Positions 1 to 10,902 of a stretch of 64,000 nt of DNA are shown here, piece by piece (positions within the stretch are counted from its first letter, which is position 1; the number at the start of each line of letters is the position of its first letter). The position numbers were made by a program, and so were the translations under genes. The notes below the pieces were generated by a model, which was not told where the DNA came from, did no database searches, and saw nothing but the letters and a program-made list of their open reading frames with translations. The stretch is taken from positions 124,001 through 188,000 of the forward strand of contig BPQB01000021.1 of NCBI GenBank assembly GCA_019973155.2, written 5' to 3'. The stretch is from Phanerochaete sordida. Lineage: Eukaryota; Basidiomycota; Agaricomycetes; Polyporales; Phanerochaetaceae.

Positions 1-400
1 TGGTCGCCGATCTTCATGGGGTAGTAGTTGAAGTTTCCGCGGTACGTCTTGTACGGCGGCCTGCGTGGGATGAGCGGCGCGCACGCGCGGGACAGGCGGG
101 CGAACGCACCGCATGATGCAGCCCTCGCCGACGAGGCAGTATCGCCCGAGCGAGATCACGACGGCGTGCCCCGGCCCTGTGCGCCGCAGGTCACCGCGGA
201 TGATTGCGCCGTTCGCGATGACGGTCTTGCCTCCGAGGATGATGTTCTGCGGGCCCGCTATCGTCGCGCGGCGCGAGACCTTGTTACCCGTGTCCTGCGC
301 GCTGGCTGCGTCAGCAGTGCCAGAGGCGCAATGAGGAGACGTGCTAGATACCGACTGTCTCGATGTATTCCGACTTCGGGTAGTAGATTGGGTGGTCCAT
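1..400 (-). CDS. dynactin subunit 5 (p25), 5' part only
   Basis: This is the N-terminal half of dynactin subunit p25, a left-handed beta-helix protein of the pointed-end complex of dynactin, the dynein cofactor. The start ATG is at 400-398 and the protein opens MDHPIYYPKSEYIET. After an intron it continues with NKVSRRATIAGPQNIILGGK, then a hexapeptide-repeat stretch containing IIRGDLRR and GEGCIMRPPYKTYRG, and runs off the window edge at YYPMKIGDH. The order matches animal and fungal DCTN5. An intron with a GTGCGT donor and CAG acceptor splits the Arg codon before PPYKTYRG. The first intron has the less usual donor GTCGGT, so that join is less certain. The rest of the gene lies to the left of the window. 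Confidence 0.85.
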
Positions 401-1411
401 GGCGGTGGTGGAAGCTGGAAGCAAGAGTGGGCGTCTCACGTCCTGCCTGCACAGAGCTGGCGCTCGAGGGAATTTGTGTTCTTGTTTCCTACCATCCCCT
501 TCTCTGTCCTTTCTGTTTCCTCACTGTACCGAGAAATGTGACGCTGCACTTGCAGTGTCAGCTCAGTGCACTCTTCATAGACCAGATGAGCGACGGTGGA
601 CACCGTCCGCACAGTCGCACCCGACTCTCGCGTCGTCGCTGGCTAAATGCGCTTCGAATCCAGTCTTTCCTGCTTGTGACCATCTGCCGCGCGAGTGTGC
701 GACCCTCGCCGCAGATTTAGCGTCCATGGGATCCTCGTCTGTGCTTCGACGAAGCACGTCACTTCAGGGGAACTTCCGGATGGCGCAGCAGGAGCAGTGC
801 GCCGCGCACGGCGCACTCACCGCAAAGGTACGTCTCTCTTGCCCGGTTCTACTCTAATCTTCGGGCTGTCGGGTTGCCCGGAGGCCCTCTTTGACTTCGC
901 GCCTACGATGAAACTAGATGTATCGACTAGTATACCTTGACGAGGGGCTGGCTCCGTCCCGCGCCCTCGAATGACCATGCCGTCGACCTGTCGGCGACAC
1001 TATCTTCTCTCTGAGCTTTCTGCTGTCTCTTCCTTTCCTTTTCCACTATGGTCCCGATCGTCTTCTCACGCTGATTAGTTGTATATCCGTATAGCTCCCG
1101 GACGCCGAAACATGTCCAATGAGGCGGATATACGACTTGTATTGGTCGCTGTTGGGATATCTGTCTGTAAGAACCCATCCAAGCTCTCCGCATACGTCTC
1201 CCGGGACGTCTAGGGAAGGTTTCTGGTCCAGGGCGCGGGTGACGACTACAGTGCCCTGGTAGTTTGCTAGCTTGATCAGATGTTAGTCGCCGAGATTGGA
1301 TGGGTCTGCTGCGCTTCTAGCCTGCGGCAGTGCGGCCTCGAGGGAGCCATGCGCCGGCTGGTATAACTAGCCCACAACGCGGTTTCGACCCGGCTGCCTG
1401 CACGCAAGTGC
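401..1411. other. intergenic stretch without a recognisable gene
   Basis: No convincing gene was found. A 16-codon segment starting with ATG at 780 is followed directly by a GTACGT donor-like sequence at 828, so a short first exon on the plus strand is possible, but no downstream exon could be joined to it with confidence. The rest is probably 5' flank of the dynactin p25 gene and upstream sequence of the next gene. Confidence 0.35.
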
Positions 1412-2237
1412 ATGCCGCAAGAGCAGCTACATAACCTTCTCCAGGCCGCCGCGGGTCCGCCAACAGATCTCTTTCCTACTCCCACCGCCTCGCACTCTAT
1501 GAACGCATCGACCAGCCTCGTCACCACCGACGTGAGCAACGCCCCTGCCCCGATCTCTGACGCAGGCTGACGTCGCGGACCCTGTCCAGATGATGGACTT
1601 CGACCAGCAGCTGGCGCAGCTTCTGGGGGGCATGACCCTCCAGAACACCTGGAACGTCGTCCCGGACGTCGTGAGTGCTCCCGATCTCGGCGATGACGTG
1701 CGCGATCCCCTGACGCTGCCCCGAGGAAGGCACCGCACGACGCGAGCGCGCCGCACACGCCGCCGGCCGCGCAGGACGCCTTCATGTCCGACTCGTCCGA
1801 CACCGAGGACGCCGCATACCCAGCACGTTGCCCGTCCCCCTTGTTCTTCTCGGCCCCCCTGCTTACCTTTGACGATCTCGACGCGCACTTCGGCGGTGCA
1901 GGCAGCAAGGGCAAGTCGCGGCGCGGCGGGGGCGAGCGCAGGCAGCGCAGCGGCGGCGTGCACGCCGTGCGGCTGCGGACTTCTGCAAGCCATGCACGCC
2001 CAGTTGACCTCGGGCCGCTTCCCTACCACCGGCGGCGAGTATCTGGAGGCCATCTTCACGCACCGCGAGGTGTACAGCGCGTTCCCGCAGGGACACCGCG
2101 AGTGCGCGATCGCCTTCTCCAGCCTTGCGAGCTCCCTCGAGTCGAGGGCGCCGAGGGCCGATCGTGATGGCGACGCGGAGGCCGTCGCCGCGTTCAGGCA
2201 TGAAGCTTGGGTCATTGGGAACATGGCACCCTGGTGA
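1412..2237 (+). CDS. hypothetical protein, spliced
   Basis: I do not recognise this gene. An ATG at 1412 opens MPQEQLHNLLQAAAG. After a short intron (GTGAGC..GCAG) it continues ADVADPVQMMDFDQQLAQLL, and after a second intron APHDASAPHTPPAAQDAFMS with an acidic patch SDSSDTEDAA. A last splice reaches AMHAQLTSGRFPTTGGEYLE and ends VIGNMAPW at the stop at 2235-2237. The last exon looks like folded coding sequence (THREVYSAFPQGHRECAIAF), while the middle is low complexity. The first and last introns are only about 34 nt as drawn, so exact joins are doubtful; a longer last intron starting near 1897 also fits. No signal peptide or membrane span is visible. Confidence 0.45.
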
Positions 2238-3116
2238 TTAATTATAATGTACTACTAGTTGGGCTTTTGGTTGCACTGTATCTTACATCTCTCTCGTCTT
2301 TGCTTGTTCGGAGGTTGCTAGTCAGCTTCGTACTTGTCCGTTTTTCGTACTGGTCTCCCGGATACCCCCTTGTTGCATTGCATACCATAGTTCTGAATCA
2401 CACAGTGCTCTTCCTGCTCTCCGTCGACTTACAAGTGCGTAAGAGCGACCGACGCGAGTACTCACCAGGTGCGTGATCTCCACCCTCCGCACATAACCAC
2501 GCTGTTGACATGCGATATGCGCGTCCTCGTAGGGCCACGTTGCGAGACCTTGCCCGCATCGTCCCGATTACAAGCCGCTGTACAGACTCGCAAACGCCAC
2601 AGCGGGCCCCACATGAGCCAGAGGAATCTCCCAGCCCAGCGATGGCGGACTCTGCACAGCCCCGCGAAGCCACTGCAAAGTAGTGGTCCTCCGGTACAGT
2701 AGCAACGGGACCCCTCCGTACCCAATCGCAAGAAGCGTCGCAGCTCAGATTCCAAGGGGCCCTCGCAGGGCTCTGCCTCCGACCCGACAAAATACGCATG
2801 CAAGCGCGAGCGGCGACGCTATCCTCCGCTGCATCGCGCCCGAGAGCGTCGTGGCGCTCGCGGTGGAGCCCGCTGTATGCGTTTCGCTGATGTGCCCCCG
2901 CCAATCACGCCCGCTTGGGTCGCGCCGAACGCTGCCTCCGCCTCGGCCGCGCAACTGGGCAGCCAGCTGCCCCGTCCGGGGCATCCTGGCAGCCACAGCC
3001 ATGTACAGCTGACGAGGGCCATCACAGACAAGCTTAAGCTCTCGTGCGCAGCGCGGTGTATATAGGGCCGCTTTGCGACCCCGCGGCGCGTGAGATGTCT
3101 CCCTCACCACGTTAAC
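2238..3116. other. intergenic; promoter of the membrane protein gene
   Basis: No gene is supported here. Open frames exist on both strands, but they look like chance frames in GC-rich DNA. The right end holds a TATATAG motif at 3059-3065, 52 bp before the ATG at 3117, consistent with a core promoter for the next gene. Confidence 0.4.
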
Positions 3117-4270
3117 ATGTCCAGAGGTACGTTCTTCGAGCCCGTTCGTCGGCTGTACCTGACCATCTTGCCGCAGTCAGAGTCATACCAGGCACAAAAG
3201 GCCGACGCAGGAGCTCGTGCGCCACACAGGGCCCGCTCACGCCGAGCCCCATCCAGTGGACCGACTTCGCCCAGCAAGGCCTCCTCGTCGACACGCCAGG
3301 CGTGCTCTCGCGCAAGACGTCCTTCGGCAGCGCCGTGCCGCCGAACAGCGCATCGACAGTACAGAGTGCGCTGCCACCGACGGCGGCGGGCTCGCCTCGG
3401 AAATGTGGGTTCGCAGCCTTGGTGAGCTTGCGCGCTGCTGACGGGCGGAGTGTGCGCAGGGACCCAGGACGACCAGAACAAGCAGGATGAGGAGGCGCGG
3501 GCGAAGGCGATGAAGGAGCTGGTCATGTCATGGATGGAGCGGCTGCAGCTGATTTCTGTCATAGTAAGTGTCCCCATGGATGGCTGTCCTTGGGGAGAGA
3601 CGCACTTAGTGCCTGTCCGTCAGACGACCTTCTTCGCCGCCATAGAATCACAGCTACTGGGCATCGTTACACCCACAGACCCCAGTTCCATCTCAAGCGT
3701 GGGCAGAGCCTCCGCCGCGACGCTGTCCAGTTCACTGGTAGTGCACACCTTTGCAGGTACGCACCGTCTTCCCAGCTCCGGCGCCCTGCTGACGGCATCG
3801 GGCACTCCCCAGCCATCCTGTCCTTCGTCGCCGCCTTCTTCCTCGTGCGCTTCCGCGTGTACGAGGCGAGCCGGCAGGAGAGCAAGGCGGAGCAGAAGCT
3901 CGAGAGCGGGCCAGGGCCCGAGGACCACAAGCTCACGGAGGCGCAGAAGATCGATGCCGGCGCGCTGCCGCCGCCCGACGCGCCGATCTGGTCGGCGCGC
4001 CCGACGCTGCAGCAGGTCGGCCCGCTGCGCCGGGGCAAGCCGCCGACGGCCCTGCTCGAGGCGTGCCACTCGCTCTGCATGGTGCTCGCCGCGGCCGGCT
4101 TCGCGCTCGCGATGGTCGGCATCGTGTGCTACGCGTGGGCGATGCTCCCGCGGAGCTCGGTCGTCCTTTCGATGCTTGCGATCGGGCTGTCGCTTGTCGC
4201 GTCCCTCGGCGCGCTCGTCTTGCCGCAGGACTTTACGATATTCTCGCCGAGCCATGTCGTCGGCTCGTAA
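3117..4270 (+). CDS. conserved four-span membrane protein of unknown function
   Basis: This encodes an integral membrane protein of a type seen in mushroom-forming fungi, without an assigned function. The first exon is only ATGTCCAGAG. The second gives a Ser/Pro-rich N-terminus with PSPIQWTDFAQQGLLVD. Later exons carry KAMKELVMSWMERLQLISVI followed by TTFFAAIESQLLGIV (span 1), LSSSLVVHTF joined to AAILSFVAAFFLVRF (span 2), a charged loop with EASRQESKAEQKLES and the motif PIWSARPTLQQVGPL, then CMVLAAAGFALAMVGIVCY (span 3) and VVLSMLAIGLSLVASLGALV (span 4). Intron phases are consistent at every join. A TATA motif lies 52 bp upstream. The role is unknown; four-span topology is inferred from hydrophobicity. 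Confidence 0.75.
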
Positions 4271-4453
4271 AGGTTCGAGTGTTGTCGCGGCATCCCTTAT
4301 AGCCATATGATAATTGTACTGTAACACGACCCTTAGTCTCAGACTTCTACCTTCTACACGTGGCGATCACTCACTCAGCGACCTTCAAGAAAGTGCATAG
4401 GTATGGTAAAAATACAGATAGATTTCAGACCAGACTTCCTGCAAAGCCATCCT

Positions 4454-5382
4454 TCAAGGAATCGCACGCCCCTCACGTATCGCCTTTGCTGCCTCGCTCT
4501 GGGCCTCATCGCGCAAGTACCGTCCGTAGATGTCGATAAAATGTTGCCTCTCCTGCGTCAGAGTCAGCTAGGGCCACGATCCCCGGAAGATGCGATACGC
4601 ACACTCGACGTCCTGCGGATGCTGTCCCGCTGCTCAACGAGATCCGCATACTTCTTCCACGGGTCGCTGACCGCAGCACGGTCGTAGCCGCGGTTCTCGA
4701 CGACGACCCACTCGCGGACGATCCACGGCGCGAGCGCGACGTCGACGAGGCTGAACTCGTCGCCGAGGAAGTACGGCCCGCGCGCCTGGTCCGCGAAGGT
4801 GCGCAGGCCCTTGTACAGGTCCGCGCGCGCGGCGTCCTGCTTCTCGGGGCTCTGCGCCTGGATGAGGCGCATGAAGTTCGGGACGACGTTCTTCGTGACG
4901 AAGTCGACCCAGATGCGTGCGTACGCGCGCTCGGCGGTGTCGGCGGGGAGCAGGCGCGGCGTCGCGGCCGGGTACGTGTCCTCGAGGAACTCGCAGAGGA
5001 TGAGCGACTCGTACAGCGCGCGGCCCTTGTACTCGACCGCGGGGACGAGGCCCTTCGGGTTGATCTCTGGGGGCGACGTGGGATCGTGCGCTGCGCAGAG
5101 GGCGTGTGGAGCTTACCGAGGAAGTGCTTCTCTTTCTTGTAGGGATTCACCTCGACGTATTGGTAGGGAATGCCTCGCTCCTCGAGCGCGATCCACGTCC
5201 TCTGGACATATGGGCAGAACTGCCGGGCGGCTCCAGGCTTCAGCAAGTAGAATGCCAGAGGCACAGGTCGCACGCACCCAGCCAGAGTAGAAGATGAGGT
5301 CCTGCGGTTCTTGGTGCTTCTCAACCGTCTTAGCAGCCTCGCCAGTTGCGTGGGGGAAGATCTGCACGTCGGGGGAAGACAT
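4454..5382 (-). CDS. omega-like glutathione S-transferase (paralogue 1)
   Basis: This is a cytosolic glutathione S-transferase of the omega or dehydroascorbate-reductase-like type. It starts MSSPDVQIFPHATGEAAKTV at 5382. The thioredoxin-fold half has FCPYVQRTWIALEERGIPYQ, where the Cys before Pro is the expected catalytic residue of omega-type enzymes, and NPKGLVPA followed by LYESLILCEFLED, the glutathione-binding cis-Pro and Glu/Ser region. The helical C-terminal domain has GPYFLGDEFSLVDVALAPW. A last exon after an intron at about 4515-4570 gives DIYGRYLRDEAQSEAAKA and ends at the stop 4456-4454. A close paralogue lies at 19222-20152 with the same intron positions. Copy A of the dispersed repeat starts about 550 bp upstream. 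A CATAAATAG motif near 5467-5475 is a possible TATA box. The substrate is unknown. Confidence 0.9.
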
Positions 5383-5939
5383 CTTGGGCTCGACGGAGGG
5401 CTTTCAAGCAACTGGTAGAGAGACGGTCGCGGTAAGGCGTGGGGGCCTGCATCCTGGTGTCGAACGCTATTTATGCCGTGTGCGTGACTGTGCGAACGCA
5501 GATGAGTAAGCTGTCGCCAGTGTAAGGTGACTGGGAATGGCGGGCGAGAGGCCGGGAATGACGTTCCTCGCGGCCGCGGCGCGAAGGTGCTTCTTGCGCG
5601 GATGCAGAATGAGGAAGGTGTCGTGGTTCCCTCCAGTGAGACGCGACACCGCCCGTCCGCTGAACATCCCATTTGTCAGCCACTCTGGCCAGCGCTGTCC
5701 GCAAAAGCACAGACACCTATGTCAGCTAGATCTTGTGACGTTCTACCAGCCCTTGGAACAGAACGCTGTCTCGTCCAAGGCCACGAGAACCTGACGCCTG
5801 AGGGCTTGTTGAGGGCATCCCTGAGCTCAAGTCAGCTCAAAAACCTTGAGCTCTGAGTACCATTTTTACACTGAACGTATCGAATACGAAGAGAGCGCGA
5901 AAAGATACAAACGAAAGGCATGGATGTCTCAGGGCTTTG
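5383..5939. other. promoter region of GST paralogue 1
   Basis: This holds the 5' flank of the GST gene on the minus strand, including a TATA-like CATAAATAG at 5467-5475. No additional gene is supported. The right end passes into repeat copy A. Confidence 0.4.
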
Positions 5940-6930
5940 CCCTCGGGTCAGCCTCAAAGCGTCTATACGGTCCAGCGAGTCCAGATGTGGAAGGTCGTTT
6001 GGTTTGGGATCGAGAGGCAGCCGCTTCGCGAGCTCTTCGATGCACGCCGCCGCTGGAGTCCCGCCGTTCAGAGGGATCTCGGGGAGCTCCAAGGAAGCTG
6101 GTTCAGCAGTATTCAGCAGTACGTCGGCTTCTATACCGCGATGGACCTGAGACCTCCTCCTGATCACTGGAGGCCTAGGGTGGCAACACTGGGCGAGGGC
6201 TAGCAGAAGATATTCAGACAGAAAATGTGCTAGAAGACGGCGGCTGCCCACCTTCCATAATCCGGGTTGCAGGCCTTCCGAACTTCCCTGCCGGTCGCCG
6301 ATTCGGGGTCCTGTCAACGAGGTAACGTGACCGCCGTGCCAGCCTCCCTCCGCGGGAAGGTATAAATACCTCGCTCACCCGTCGTTCCAGCCCCAGCAAC
6401 CTCTCACCCCGCCCACCACCATCTTCCTCAACTACTCCCTTCCCACCAACATGTGCGGCGGACGCAACACCACTTGGGCCGGGCACCGACAGCAGGAGCT
6501 GCACGCGGCTGGCAGATACCGCTAGCCTCGTCAACGACCGGGAACCTTGGCATCGCCGAGTCGAGCCTGGTTGTCGGCGAGGTTCCCGTGCAGGCCTGTC
6601 GGTGGCACCGGACCAGCGGCGATGGGCAATGTCCTAGGTAAGTCTTCCTCCTTTGGATGCCATCGACGACGACTGATGGGCGACACCGACCAGAAGCCAC
6701 CACGCTCCTTAGTCGAGCCAGAAGAAACGAACATCCACAACGTACCACTCTTCGGAGTCACTCCAAGGACCGGGCGCCGACAGCAGGAGCTGTGTGTGGC
6801 TGGCGGGAACCGCTAGCTCTGCTGACGGCGACGACGCTCCTGGGGCCAAACCCGGTTGTAGTAGCGGTCGCTGTCGGCGGGGTTCCCACACAGTCCTGTC
6901 GGTGGTACCGGGCCTGCGGCAAGCCCCGCG
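5940..6930 (+). repeat. dispersed repeat, copy A (inverted relative to copy B)
   Basis: About 990 bp here match the reverse complement of 20815-21870, very closely at 6240-6920 and more weakly at 5940-6240. Shared landmarks on the plus strand are CCTCCCTCCGCGGGAAGG, then GGTATAAATACC (TATA-like), CACCGACAGCAGGAGCTG, CAGGCCTGTCGGTGGCACCGG and CATCCACAACGTACCACTC. The element contains an internal duplication: the segment at about 6478-6613 recurs at about 6770-6913. No terminal inverted repeats, target duplication or transposase motif could be fixed. It may be a non-autonomous mobile element or a small multi-copy gene with its promoter. The edges are approximate. Confidence 0.85.
6361..6370 (+). 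promoter_or_regulatory. TATA-like box inside repeat copy A
   Basis: TATAAATACC is followed by a pyrimidine-rich leader (CCACCACCATCTTCCTC) and an ATG at 6451. The same arrangement is present in inverted copy B at 21392-21399. This makes it likely that the element carries its own pol II promoter, but transcription is not shown by sequence. Confidence 0.5.
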
Positions 6931-7316
6931 TCGCTTGGTGAGTTGGTTTTCGACCTGCAGAACTCTTGCAGGGGCTGACAGAAACCCGCTACCAGACAAC
7001 CAGGCGATGAGTTCTTGAAGTCGAATACGAGTCGGGCACCTTGAGAATCAACTGCACTCTGACACCCCTGTGAGTGCGACCCATAGCTAATGGATGATAG
7101 GGAAAGCTCACCGTAAACCTACAGCTAAAAGCGCGTTCCACTCAACACGAACCACCACTTGCGCAGCGATTAGTTCTTTGGTTGCGACTTATGATTCACC
7201 TACCATTCGACGTAAACCAACGTTTGATAATCCGCGACGACCATACCAATGATACACTGTCACTGTCTATTGGCCCTGCGCAAAACAGATGAGAATTATT
7301 TTCATTGGCTTGGTAA
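6931..7316. other. gene-free spacer
   Basis: Nothing is recognised. This AT-richer stretch lies between repeat copy A and the 3' end of the PPM1-like gene. Confidence 0.4.
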
Positions 7317-8624
7317 TCATACATGGAGAAGCCCCCAGTTCTTCCATGACGCTTGGGCTTCGGGGTCGTTCAACTTCACACCCCAAGTGATAGCGTAGTG
7401 CTGGAGTACGAGCTCCAGTTCTTCGATCTCATCTAGCATTTCCAAGTGTGAGATCCTGCAGATCAATGTTAGAGGCACGCATAACGCTGTCAAGCCAAAG
7501 TGCGTCAAACCTCTCTAGTTCATCTTCACTAATGCATGACCGCCGTATATCGCGCAGGGTCAAAGCAAGCGAAGTCGTGAAATCACGTCGTGTGAAGCGT
7601 CCCGGTAATGATGCCAGGTCTGGGTAGGGCTCGGCACCGGGTATCGAGACGTTTCGAGCCTAAGCAACTTATCAGCAGGGCCGAGGAAAGGTTGGACAAA
7701 ATGAACGGACCTTGAGGTTGTTGAGCATAACCTTGCCAAAGGAGTCTTGGAGGCCGAACATCTCATATACGAGAGCACCAAGCACTCCGTTGGTAGACTT
7801 TGAAAAGTAGTCCGCGAACCATTGGATGAGACGATCAGAATCTTCGGCTGGCATGTAGGCCAATACACATTCGAAGATCAACAGGGTGGGCAGGTCGGGC
7901 GACAGTAGCGGAGTGTCATCGGTGTGTAGTCCTGTCAGGACTGGGCCAAGCGACTCTTCTGGACTCTGTCGTAAGTCTGCGGCCACCAAGTGGTATCGCG
8001 GCGAATGGAGGGACGTCCCGCCATTGACTGAAACTGGTTTGAGGCACGGTAGCCTCTATAGCATGGGATGTATCGTACCTAACTTCACTTCCTCAGCGTT
8101 GCCCAGCAGCGCGCCGAGGTCCTTGCTCTTCCGGATGGCCATCGCCTTCTTGGTCGTGTTCTCCGCAAAGTCGACCTCGACGTAGGTCGCGAGGGTGCTC
8201 GCATGCGGGCCGGCCTAGCGAGGTGGTGTCGGCGAACGGTCCGCCGGACAGCGGCTGCAAGCGGTCAAGGCGCACGCACGGCGATTCTCCAGAACCTGGT
8301 GTCGCTGCCCGCGCCGAGGCTCACGATCTGGCAGCGGCGGCGCTCCTGCGCGGCGTGCGCGAGGAAGCCGTGCACGAGCTGGTCGATGCCCGCCGCGCGC
8401 ACGTACGTCCCGACGTTGATGAGCGGCGGGCGCGGCGGCTGCAGGTGCGCGCCGCGCGGCAACAGCGCGCGCACGAAGGGGTCCGCGATGTAGCCCTTCT
8501 GCACCGCCGAGAAGCGCGCGAGCGCCGCGTCGGAGTCCGTCTGGCGGATCGCGTCGTCGCCGTCGGGGTGCGCGGCGTGCAGGCGGCCGGACGCGAGGGG
8601 GACGTGAGGCGGAGGGGCGTGCAT
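7317..8624 (-). CDS. PPM1: leucine carboxyl methyltransferase 1 (PP2A methyltransferase)
   Basis: The product methylates the C-terminal leucine of the PP2A catalytic subunit with S-adenosylmethionine, steering assembly of PP2A holoenzymes in the cytosol. It starts MHAPPPHVPLASG at 8624. Family landmarks follow in order: DAIRQTDSDAALARFSAVQK, GYIADPFVRALLP, RPPLINVGTYVRAAGIDQLV, the SAM-binding motif IVSLGAGSDTRFWRI, YVEVDFAENTTKKAMAIRKS, the acidic-loop region PTLLIFECVLAYMPAEDSD, and a final exon RISHLEMLDEIEELELVLQH ending WGLLHV. Several short introns separate these blocks. The stop is at 7319-7317. The gene is divergent from TIM22 with only 175 bp between the two start codons, so they share a promoter region. 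Confidence 0.9.
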
Positions 8625-8799
8625 GCCGTGGTCGTGGATGCGGGGAAAGAGGTGCAAGCGCCGGGGTGCCGCCGGAGTGCGCTTTCGCTCGGCTGGCCCG
8701 GTTCGTTCTCTTCTGCCTACTCTCACCTCCTCCGGGTCGACACCCACAAAAGCTTGCTGTCTGTCTGCCCCATAACCTGCAGCAGAGCACCCAGTCAAC
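8625..8799. promoter_or_regulatory. shared divergent promoter of PPM1 and TIM22
   Basis: Only 175 bp separate the two start codons. No clear TATA box is seen on either side, as is common for housekeeping genes. Co-regulation is inference from the spacing alone. Confidence 0.5.
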
Positions 8800-9523
8800 A
8801 TGTCTGGCCAGAACTTGCCGCTGGTAGCACCCGTGTTCGCCAAGGGCAAGGAGCCTCTTCCGCCCGGGTGGACGGAGGAAGACCGCACGAACATGATGGA
8901 GGCCAAGAAGTACCAGGACTACATGCAGGCTGGCATGGAGTCCTGCGCAGCGAAGACTGTCATTGCAGGCGGTGGTGGTGAGTGCTCTCTATCGGTCAAA
9001 ACCTGCGGTCGTGGGACGTCTGAAAAGACATTATTTAAATCCAGGTCTGGCCATCGGTGCCTTCTTCTCGCTCATGTCGGCGTCGTTCGCGTACGAAGAT
9101 CCCGTGGCGCGCGCGCAGCTGACAACATTACAACAAAAGGCCTCCGAGATCTTCAAGGAGATGGGCCGTAACATGTGGCGGAGCGGTAAGGGATTTGCAA
9201 AGGTCGGCGCCCTCTTCGCGGGCATAGAATGCGTGATAGAATCGGTGCGTGACACGATCCTGGCGATTTAGAATAGCTGACGAGCGACATTGTCTTTCCC
9301 AGTATCGCGCAAAGAACGACATGGTCAACCCAATAGCGGCAGGCTTTGTTGCAGGCGGTGTCCTGGCGCGGAACGCAGGGCCAAAGGCTGCTTTCGGTGG
9401 TGGTCTCGCTTTCGCCGCCTTCTCAGCAGTAATAGATCTCTTCCTTCGGAGAGAGACGCCAGAGTACGTACACCGCGATCCTAGGCCTTACCGCGGACTG
9501 ACACTACCTTCAGCGAGGATTGA
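8800..9523 (+). CDS. TIM22: mitochondrial inner membrane translocase subunit Tim22
   Basis: This is the channel subunit of the TIM22 complex, which inserts carrier proteins into the mitochondrial inner membrane. It starts [20 protein letters not shown] at 8800. The Tim17/22/23 domain contains [72 protein letters not shown] and [19 protein letters not shown]. Introns follow the glycine-rich GGGG, the conserved ECVIES and the C-terminal ETP. The last exon adds only DED and the stop at 9521-9523. The paired cysteines (ESCAAKT and ECVIES) fit the disulphide known in the family. The neighbours SSC1 and the TMEM70-like gene are also mitochondrial. Confidence 0.92.
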
Positions 9524-10023
9524 GCCCGTTTTTGCTGGATCTCTGTAGACTAATGTATACCAGGTTAATCTGCCTCCTCGCATAATGCCATTGCTATCCA
9601 CCGCTCCAACCCCTTGAACCTGCCCCGAACAGCACCCGTTGTCCCATCTCGAACATATGGACATTGTAATGAAGGCGGCTTTTGAACCTGGTCCCCACGT
9701 CCCTACCGCGCTCCGCGGCACCCATCACGTCTTCTTTGTCCCTGGCATCGCATTCCCGCACGCATCTGAACCGCAGTTCCCTGTCAACGGCCTCGTTGTC
9801 TCTGGACAGTGCGGCACTTGCCCCGCTTTGTCTGCCACCCGGCCTTCTGCTCTGACGCCGCACTGCCCACAGCTGGGACTGCTTTGCCTTTGCGGTGCAA
9901 CGTGCTATGATGGTGTGGCTTTCTCCGCGTCCGCAGATTTGCAAAATCTCCGCGCATAAGGGCCAGCAGCCCGACCTGCCCGAACTTCAACCAGCCCCAC
10001 GTCCCCGCGGCAAAAGACCAACC
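9524..10023. other. TIM22 3' region, no gene recognised
   Basis: Overlapping open frames occur on both strands but lack family resemblance or a consistent splice pattern. The stretch is probably the TIM22 3' untranslated region and the promoter of the next gene. Confidence 0.35.
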
Positions 10024-10669
10024 ATGAACCAACAACCCCCAGATGTCCAGCCTCTGCTGGTCGATGAAGTCACAACAACGGCATCGTTCGAAAGAGAATC
10101 TCGTCAGTAACTTCCTTCGGCGTGATTCCGTTGTTGTTCGCGGCGACCGCTAATTGTTTGGGTTGGGTTCCCAGACAACCTCGCTATTGACATTGTGCTC
10201 ATCATCATAATAGTTGTCGGGGTTCTTGTTTTCTTCATACAAGTAAGCACACCAGATATCCCACGCGTGCCTACCGTGGGCTCACCGCCACCGCAGCTCG
10301 TCCTCTGGCCATGCCACGTCGTGTCACGGTGGCAAATCGCGCTGTACCTTTTGCTCATCTACAATTCGCTGAGCTCGGATTGGAGTTTTATCGTGCTTAC
10401 CTTCAAGTGTCTAACAGACGTAAGAAGCCCTACTCCACTGTTTTCCTCCTCCATGCTGACAACCAGTTAGGGCGGCTACATACCACGCTTGCCGTGTCCG
10501 CCTGTCGCCGGCTGTGCGGAGACATGCTATAAGGGATGGTCAATTCTTAACTCTGCCCTTGGGCGGCCATTTGGCGCGAATGGCCAGGGGCAGAATTTCG
10601 GTTTCCGACGCTTCCATGCTGATACCCCGCAAAGCGCATCACTCCCGCCCTCGCCCGCCGCCGTCTGAA
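10024..10669 (+). CDS. small single-span membrane protein, hypothetical
   Basis: I do not recognise this protein. The ATG at 10024 opens MNQQPPDVQPLLVDEVTTTA, and an intron with donor GTCAGT follows. The next exon encodes NLAIDIVLIIIIVVGVLVFF, a clear membrane span. Further exons give SDWSFIVLTFKCLTD and, after an intron ending at CAGTTAG, a Gly/Pro-rich tail GGYIPRLPCPPVAGCAETCY and GRPFGANGQGQNFGFRRFH, ending at the stop 10667-10669. Frames agree across the last intron (phase 0). The middle join between FFIQ and the third exon is unsure. Topology cannot be decided from sequence alone. Confidence 0.5.
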
Positions 10670-10902
10670 GTGCAGCGTACAAGGGTCAATAGGTCTTCGA
10701 AAATCTCGCGAAAAAGAACCCCAGGCCTGCCTCGCTGGCGAGAATCCACTGAGATGATGAGGGAGAGGGTTGAAATGCGAGGTTAAAAACCGATTTTTAA
10801 GTGCATACGGGCACTCAGTGTAAGCGACGCCATCACTGATTCCCGAGCCCTCGAAGCACTCCTCGCCATTGGCGCCGAATGGTCGTCCGAGGGCAAAGTT
10901 AA

